Source of the DNA: a virus
Reading direction: 5' to 3' (one strand)
Virus record (IMG/VR): IMGVR_UViG_3300028025_002235
Location: 1-26,929 of that record
Length of the DNA: 26,929 nucleotides
In this document: positions 24,107 through 26,929 of the stretch, in pieces
Layout: each line of letters opens with the position of its first letter
How positions within the stretch are numbered: position 1 is the stretch's first letter
Notes under the pieces: generated by a model
What the model saw: the letters and a program-made list of their open reading frames with translations, nothing else
The model's database searches: none
What the model was told of the DNA's origin: nothing
Made by a program: the position numbers and the translations under genes

Positions 24107-24140
24107 TGTGGCCAATTGTGAAATTCGCCACATTTTTTTT
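24107..24140 (+). terminator. Intrinsic terminator 2 of the tandem pair
   Basis: TGTGGC (24107-24112) pairs with GCCACA (24127-24132). Beyond a C-C mismatch an inner AATT/AATT helix closes a GTGA tetraloop. T8 follows (24133-24140). It would back up terminator 1. Confidence 0.75.
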
Positions 24141-24147
24141 GCTCAAA
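24137..24147. repeat. Direct repeat TTTTGCTCAAA, copy 1
   Basis: This 11-mer recurs exactly at 24213-24223, where it ends three bases before the -33 TTG of the promoter at 24227. A regulator site is plausible. Confidence 0.45.
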
Positions 24148-24152
24148 AAATC

Positions 24153-24171
24153 TTTGTTTTTGATAGTGTTT
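24153..24171. repeat. Direct repeat copy 2 (GATAGTGTTT)
   Basis: Second copy of the segment at 24067-24084, with one additional T in the T-run. It lies about 55 nt upstream of the promoter at 24227-24256. Confidence 0.5.
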
Positions 24172-24212
24172 GCCCACAATTTGCAAAAATCACAAATATT
24201 TTTTTGAATTTA

Positions 24213-24223
24213 TTTTGCTCAAA
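24213..24223. repeat. Direct repeat TTTTGCTCAAA, copy 2
   Basis: Identical to 24137-24147. It abuts the -33 element of the strong promoter candidate, a typical operator or activator position. Confidence 0.45.
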
Positions 24224-24226
24224 GTA

Positions 24227-24256
24227 TTGCACAATTCATTTTGGGCATTACCTTTG
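24227..24256 (+). promoter_or_regulatory. Bacteroidota-type promoter of the second early operon
   Basis: TTG (24227-24229), a 19-nt spacer and TACCTTTG (24249-24256) match the TTG/TAnnTTTG consensus exactly. Transcription would start near 24263, giving a leader of about 26 nt before ATG 24289. Direct repeats lie just upstream. Confidence 0.7.
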
Positions 24257-24288
24257 TTTTATAGTTCAACAATCAAAAACACAAAAAC

Positions 24289-24474
24289 ATGAAAAAACAA
24301 ATTGAAATCATGCATTTTCCAACAAGAACGTTGGATGTGCGCACATTCCCAACGGAAAAAATGGCCCAACAACATTTCCGTGAATTTGCGGATTTCCACA
24401 ACCTTGACATTGATGGTGACATGGCCGGTGGAATTGGGTTCGATTACCGGGTTACACTTTGCGAAATTGATTGA
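24289..24474 (+). CDS. Small hypothetical protein, first gene of the early operon
   Basis: A 61-residue protein directly behind the promoter at 24227-24256. The leader is A-rich (caaaaacacaaaaac). The protein has a mixed alpha/beta pattern (KQIEIMHFPTRTLDVRTF, then AQQHFREFADFHNLDID) with no known motif. First position in an early operon often holds host-takeover or anti-defence genes, but no function can be read here. Confidence 0.7.
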   Translation: MKKQIEIMHFPTRTLDVRTFPTEKMAQQHFREFADFHNLDIDGDMAGGIGFDYRVTLCEID

Positions 24475-24477
24475 CCC

Positions 24478-24633
24478 ATGAACCATACACAAACAACCAT
24501 TTGGGGATTGGTAACATTGTTCATTTTCCTAATCACCAAAAACCCATTCACCATGATATACATGGTTTTTGTTGGGGCCTACATTTCAAAACGTATTGAA
24601 AACAAAAAAATCAAAAGACATGAAAACAAATAA
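24478..24633 (+). CDS. Small two-helix membrane protein
   Basis: A 51-residue protein starting 3 nt after the previous stop. Two membrane segments are visible: TIWGLVTLFIFLI (about 7-19) and FTMIYMVFVGAYI (about 24-36). A strongly basic tail follows (SKRIENKKIKRHENK), which by the positive-inside rule should be cytoplasmic. It overlaps the next gene by 14 nt. Function unknown; an early small membrane protein might act in superinfection exclusion. Confidence 0.65.
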   Translation: MNHTQTTIWGLVTLFIFLITKNPFTMIYMVFVGAYISKRIENKKIKRHENK

Positions 24634-24958
24634 TGTGAACATCCCAAATTTGAATTCGATTGGACATCATGATGGTGATTCCGGTTGGTCATTTACCATC
24701 AAACCATTGGATGGGGATTCGGTGCCAAATCACATGTTGTGGGACATTTACCACATCGCAAAACATTTTGATTGGGATTCCGATGAATCATTGTTGGATG
24801 AATTGAATTGGTCATTGAAGTATTGCAACGAATACACAACAACCATTGCCCATTCACCAAAATTCACCATGGACATTGATGAAACGGAATTCACATTTGA
24901 ATTCCAATTGAACCGAAATGAAAACAATTTTTTAATCACATTTAATTTCAAAAAATGA
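24620..24958 (+). CDS. Acidic hypothetical protein
   Basis: A 112-residue protein from ATG 24620; an in-frame start at 24569 lies inside the previous gene and is rejected. It is strongly acidic, with clusters such as HFDWDSDESLLDELNW and MDIDETEFTFEF, and few basic residues. The second half looks like beta strands. An acidic early protein could mimic DNA, but no family is recognised. ATGA overlap with the next gene. Confidence 0.65.
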   Translation: MKTNNVNIPNLNSIGHHDGDSGWSFTIKPLDGDSVPNHMLWDIYHIAKHFDWDSDESLLDELNWSLKYCNEYTTTIAHSPKFTMDIDETEFTFEFQLNRNENNFLITFNFKK

Positions 24959-25170
24959 AACGTGAAATCAACAAAATCCGGGTGGGCCGGAAAAAAATTC
25001 AACCCAACGTGTCCGATGCATTGGCCATTGATTTGGAATACAACCGGGTAAAAAAAGGTTATCGCATTGCTGATTTGCCAATCAGTCAACCGACATACCG
25101 AAAATGCATCATTGATGGGGTAATTTCACCGGACAAATTGGAAATTATCAAACAATTTTTGTTGGATTGA
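24955..25170 (+). CDS. Small basic protein, possible HTH regulator
   Basis: A 71-residue protein with a basic N-terminus (KREINKIRVGRKKIQP) and a helical C-terminal half (about 33-70) that includes KGYRIADLPISQPTYRKCII, then SPDKLEIIKQFLL. The spacing of short helices fits a compact Cro-like helix-turn-helix, though the match is loose. The next promoter starts one base after its stop, so a local regulator would make sense. Confidence in the gene is higher than in the function. Confidence 0.65.
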   Translation: MKREINKIRVGRKKIQPNVSDALAIDLEYNRVKKGYRIADLPISQPTYRKCIIDGVISPDKLEIIKQFLLD

Positions 25171-25201
25171 TTTGGAAAAAAGAATTGAACAAATAAATTT
25201 G
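25171..25201 (+). promoter_or_regulatory. Bacteroidota-type promoter of the ERF gene
   Basis: TTTG (25171-25174), a 19-nt spacer and TAAATTTG (25194-25201) match the consensus. The ERF gene starts 22 nt further on behind an A-rich leader (aaaaccaaaaaaaacaattta). Confidence 0.65.
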
Positions 25202-25223
25202 CAAAACCAAAAAAAACAATTTA

Positions 25224-25886
25224 ATGGAAAACACAATCAAATCATTGGCCAAATCATTGGTCAAGGCACAATCCACCATTGCCGGGGCAATCATGGATTC
25301 AAACAACCCATTTTTCGGTTCCAAGTATGCGGATTTGGAATCCGTTACCATGGCAATCAAAAAACCATTGGCTGAAAACGGGTTGGGATATGTTCAACGG
25401 GTTCACCGGGAAAACAATTTTGTTGGGGTTGAAACCATCATCATTCACGAATCAGGGGAAACATTTTCAAATGGTGTCACATGGGTTCCCGTTACCAAAA
25501 ACGATGCCCACGGATTTGGGGCAGGTTTGACTTATGCCCGGCGTTATTCATTGGCATCATGTTTTGGTGTTATTCAAACGGATGATGATGGCAATGGTGC
25601 CATTGGCAACACAACGGCAAATGCGCCGGTTTCAAAGGTCAAAACAAACCAAGGTGGCCCAAAGTATGGCAACACCAAAAACGAACCAACCACGGCCAAA
25701 AAAACGGATAATGTGCCGGTGAAAAGAAAACCAACACCGGAATTGACCAAACAAGTGATTGAACGTTGGTTGGCTGGGGAATTGGATGTTGTGCAAAAGG
25801 CAAATGAATTCATTGAAGTGGACCAAACCATGATGGATGAATTTTACATTGCAACCGGTGTTGAATGGAGTTTTAAAACAAAATAA
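25224..25886 (+). CDS. ERF family single-strand annealing recombinase
   Basis: A 220-residue protein with the ERF core: KSLAKSLVKAQSTIAGAIMD, NPFFGSKYADLESV (about 28-41), KPLAENGLGYVQRV, IIIHESGETFSNG and HGFGAGLTYARRYSLASCFG (about 96-115) followed by TDDDGNG. ERF proteins anneal complementary single strands and drive phage recombination and replication-linked repair. A Lys/Pro/Thr-rich linker (about 130-170) leads to a C-terminal helical tail (ELTKQVIERWLAGELDVVQK). The DUF1064 nuclease at 2347 may be its partner. It has its own promoter candidate. Confidence 0.88.
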   Translation: MENTIKSLAKSLVKAQSTIAGAIMDSNNPFFGSKYADLESVTMAIKKPLAENGLGYVQRVHRENNFVGVETIIIHESGETFSNGVTWVPVTKNDAHGFGAGLTYARRYSLASCFGVIQTDDDGNGAIGNTTANAPVSKVKTNQGGPKYGNTKNEPTTAKKTDNVPVKRKPTPELTKQVIERWLAGELDVVQKANEFIEVDQTMMDEFYIATGVEWSFKTK

Positions 25887-25896
25887 AATCAAAACA

Positions 25897-26367
25897 ATGG
25901 ACATGATTATCACAACCGAAAAATTGTTGGATTCAATTTCCGGCAAATCATCCGTGAATGCATTAGCAGAGGCAATGATATTCAACATTCATGAAGGAAT
26001 CACCAACCCATTGGAATTCCGTGTCAAGGCAAAAATGGTGATTGATGCATTGGAAAATGCAATCAAAATGACCAATGATGATGCCATGGTTGAACAAATG
26101 AAGCATGGCAAACGTTCGGAAATGTTTGGTGCCGTGATTGATTCCGTGGAAACCGGTGTCAAATACGATTATCAATCCACCAATTGCCCGGAATGGAAAC
26201 GTTTTGATGAAATGGTCAAACACTATTCCGAACTAAAAAGGCAACGGGAAACGTTTTTGAAGTCATTAAAAGAACCAATGAACATCATCACCGATGATGG
26301 GGAAATTGTGACCATCAACCCACCAATCAAAAGTTCAACAACGGCATTGAAAATCACATTGAAATGA
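25897..26367 (+). CDS. Hypothetical protein downstream of ERF
   Basis: A 156-residue protein from ATG 25897; an in-frame ATG at 25837 lies inside the ERF gene and is rejected. It is mostly helical (about 1-65 and 105-130; HYSELKRQRETFLKSL), ending with a beta-like DGEIVTINPPIKSSTTALKI. Position behind a recombinase and the helical core suggest a recombination or nuclease-inhibitor accessory, without motif support. ATGA overlap with the next gene. Confidence 0.65.
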   Translation: MDMIITTEKLLDSISGKSSVNALAEAMIFNIHEGITNPLEFRVKAKMVIDALENAIKMTNDDAMVEQMKHGKRSEMFGAVIDSVETGVKYDYQSTNCPEWKRFDEMVKHYSELKRQRETFLKSLKEPMNIITDDGEIVTINPPIKSSTTALKITLK

Positions 26368-26588
26368 CGACGGCAAAATGGAAAAAAATGGTGGATGATT
26401 ACGATTTCATCCACCGAATTTTGGACAATGAATCCAATGGCCAAAAACACAATGATGGAATCATCCGAACCATTGAATTGTTTTTGGAGAAACACAAAAC
26501 CCAATTGGTCCAACCGGAATCCCATTCGATGTTGGTTGATTTGTCAACCCGGTTGCAACAAAAGTTCAACAACAAAAAATTCAATTAA
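26364..26588 (+). CDS. Small hypothetical protein
   Basis: A 74-residue, probably helical protein (DDYDFIHRILDNES, then IIRTIELFLEKHKTQL) with a basic end. It is coupled by ATGA to the previous gene and shares one base with the next (TAATG). No motif is recognised. Belongs to the ERF operon by spacing. Confidence 0.65.
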   Translation: MTTAKWKKMVDDYDFIHRILDNESNGQKHNDGIIRTIELFLEKHKTQLVQPESHSMLVDLSTRLQQKFNNKKFN

Positions 26589-26800
26589 TGGCATTATTAA
26601 CAAAACCCGAAAAATCCAAATACAAATATGTATATGTGATAAAATCATACGGCCGTTGGTCATATCAAGCATCAATTATTGTCAATGGGAAACACACCAC
26701 CAAAAATTTTGACAATGAACATGATGCCGGAAAATGTGTTGACCTTAATTTGATTGGCCGTGGATTACAACCCGTGAACGTATTAAAACCCAAAAAATGA
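26588..26800 (+). CDS. AP2-domain-like DNA-binding protein
   Basis: A 70-residue protein with an AP2-like pattern: KYKYVYVIKSYGRWSYQASI, then IVNGKHTTKNFDNEHDAGKC and VDLNLIGRGLQPVNVLKPKK. The three strands with a central W, the F-x-x-E-x-x-A helix start and the ending G...P.N fit the AP2 fold, known in phage proteins and homing endonucleases. Here it stands alone with no nuclease domain. A role as DNA-binding regulator or replication accessory is inference. Confidence 0.6.
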   Translation: MALLTKPEKSKYKYVYVIKSYGRWSYQASIIVNGKHTTKNFDNEHDAGKCVDLNLIGRGLQPVNVLKPKK

Positions 26801-26929
26801 AATACAAACAACCACAACATGCAGAGGACATCGAATCATTGAAATGGCGGATGTCTTATTTGGAAAACCAATTGACCGGTGAAATGAATGATGAACAATT
26901 TGCCATCCGGGATGAAATCAACCAAATCA
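26797..26929 (+). CDS. Partial hypothetical protein at the window end
   Basis: An ATGA-coupled start at 26797, open to the last base. The 44 visible residues (MKYKQPQHAEDIESLKWRMS, then YLENQLTGEMNDEQFAIRDE) are charged and helical, probably a coiled coil. The gene is cut by the window edge, so its length and function are unknown. Confidence 0.6.
   Translation, partial: MKYKQPQHAEDIESLKWRMSYLENQLTGEMNDEQFAIRDEINQI

Larger units (their letters stand above)
23996..24288. other. Gene-free strip between late and second early operon
   Basis: About 290 nt that are AT-rich and carry no credible ORF on either strand. It holds two terminators, two promoter candidates and two pairs of short direct repeats. 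The position between convergent functional blocks and the AT content would also suit an origin or packaging site, but no iterated origin-type repeats are visible. AG/CT is still under-represented here (6 AG and 4 CT in 300 nt), though less than in genes. Confidence 0.7.

Noticed and set aside
1-26929. tRNA genes, CRISPR arrays, insertion sequences or integrase
   Set aside because: I saw no cloverleaf-like gene, no regularly spaced repeats, no transposase and no integrase-type catalytic pattern. Absence of integrase leaves the lifestyle open because the window may be incomplete.

Overview
This window looks like 26.9 kb of a tailed double-stranded DNA phage (or prophage) of a Bacteroidota host. 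It is probably a siphovirus, because there is one long tape-measure gene and no sheath gene was recognised. The host is inferred from three things: intergenic promoters of the Bacteroidota type (TTG, 19-20 nt, TAnnTTTG), A-rich leaders without Shine-Dalgarno sites, and small proteins that resemble families common in Bacteroidota phages. No search was run, so all family names rest on motif recognition. Every gene I accept is on the + strand and packing is very tight: 21 gene junctions are the 4-nt ATGA overlap.

Layout. (1) 1-6442, replication and accessory genes: an upstream terminator, a winged-helix replication-initiator-like gene, small unknown genes, a DUF1064 nuclease, an M15 peptidase endolysin, a metallophosphoesterase, a sigma-70-like factor and a small membrane protein. 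(2) 6439-8329, packaging: a HAD protein, small terminase and large terminase. (3) 8326-15103, tail: an assembly chaperone with a probable -1 frameshift extension, a gp10-like protein, two large structural proteins and the tape measure. (4) 15111-20827, head and connector: XkdF-like protease, scaffold, major capsid, tail tube-like protein, a portal fused to extra C-terminal domains, and a connector. (5) 20873-23995, adaptor or tail protein, tail fibre, holin and a second small membrane protein. (6) 23996-24288, a gene-free strip with two tandem terminators, short repeats and two promoter candidates. (7) 24289-end, a second probable early operon with an ERF annealing protein and an AP2-like protein; the last gene runs off the window.

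The genes form one lytic programme. Regions 6/7 and 1 would be early (recombination, replication). The sigma-like factor may redirect host polymerase. Regions 2-5 would be late (packaging, head, tail, lysis). Head genes lie after the tail genes, and portal is separated from the terminases by about 10 kb, which is not the usual order.

The strongest unexplained signal is a severe depletion of the dinucleotide AG/CT over almost the whole window. In 600 nt at 11041-11640 I count 5 AG and 1 CT. It also shows across codon boundaries and, less strongly, in non-coding DNA. Two short stretches (about 1582-2021 and 2673-2903) escape it and look like recent imports.
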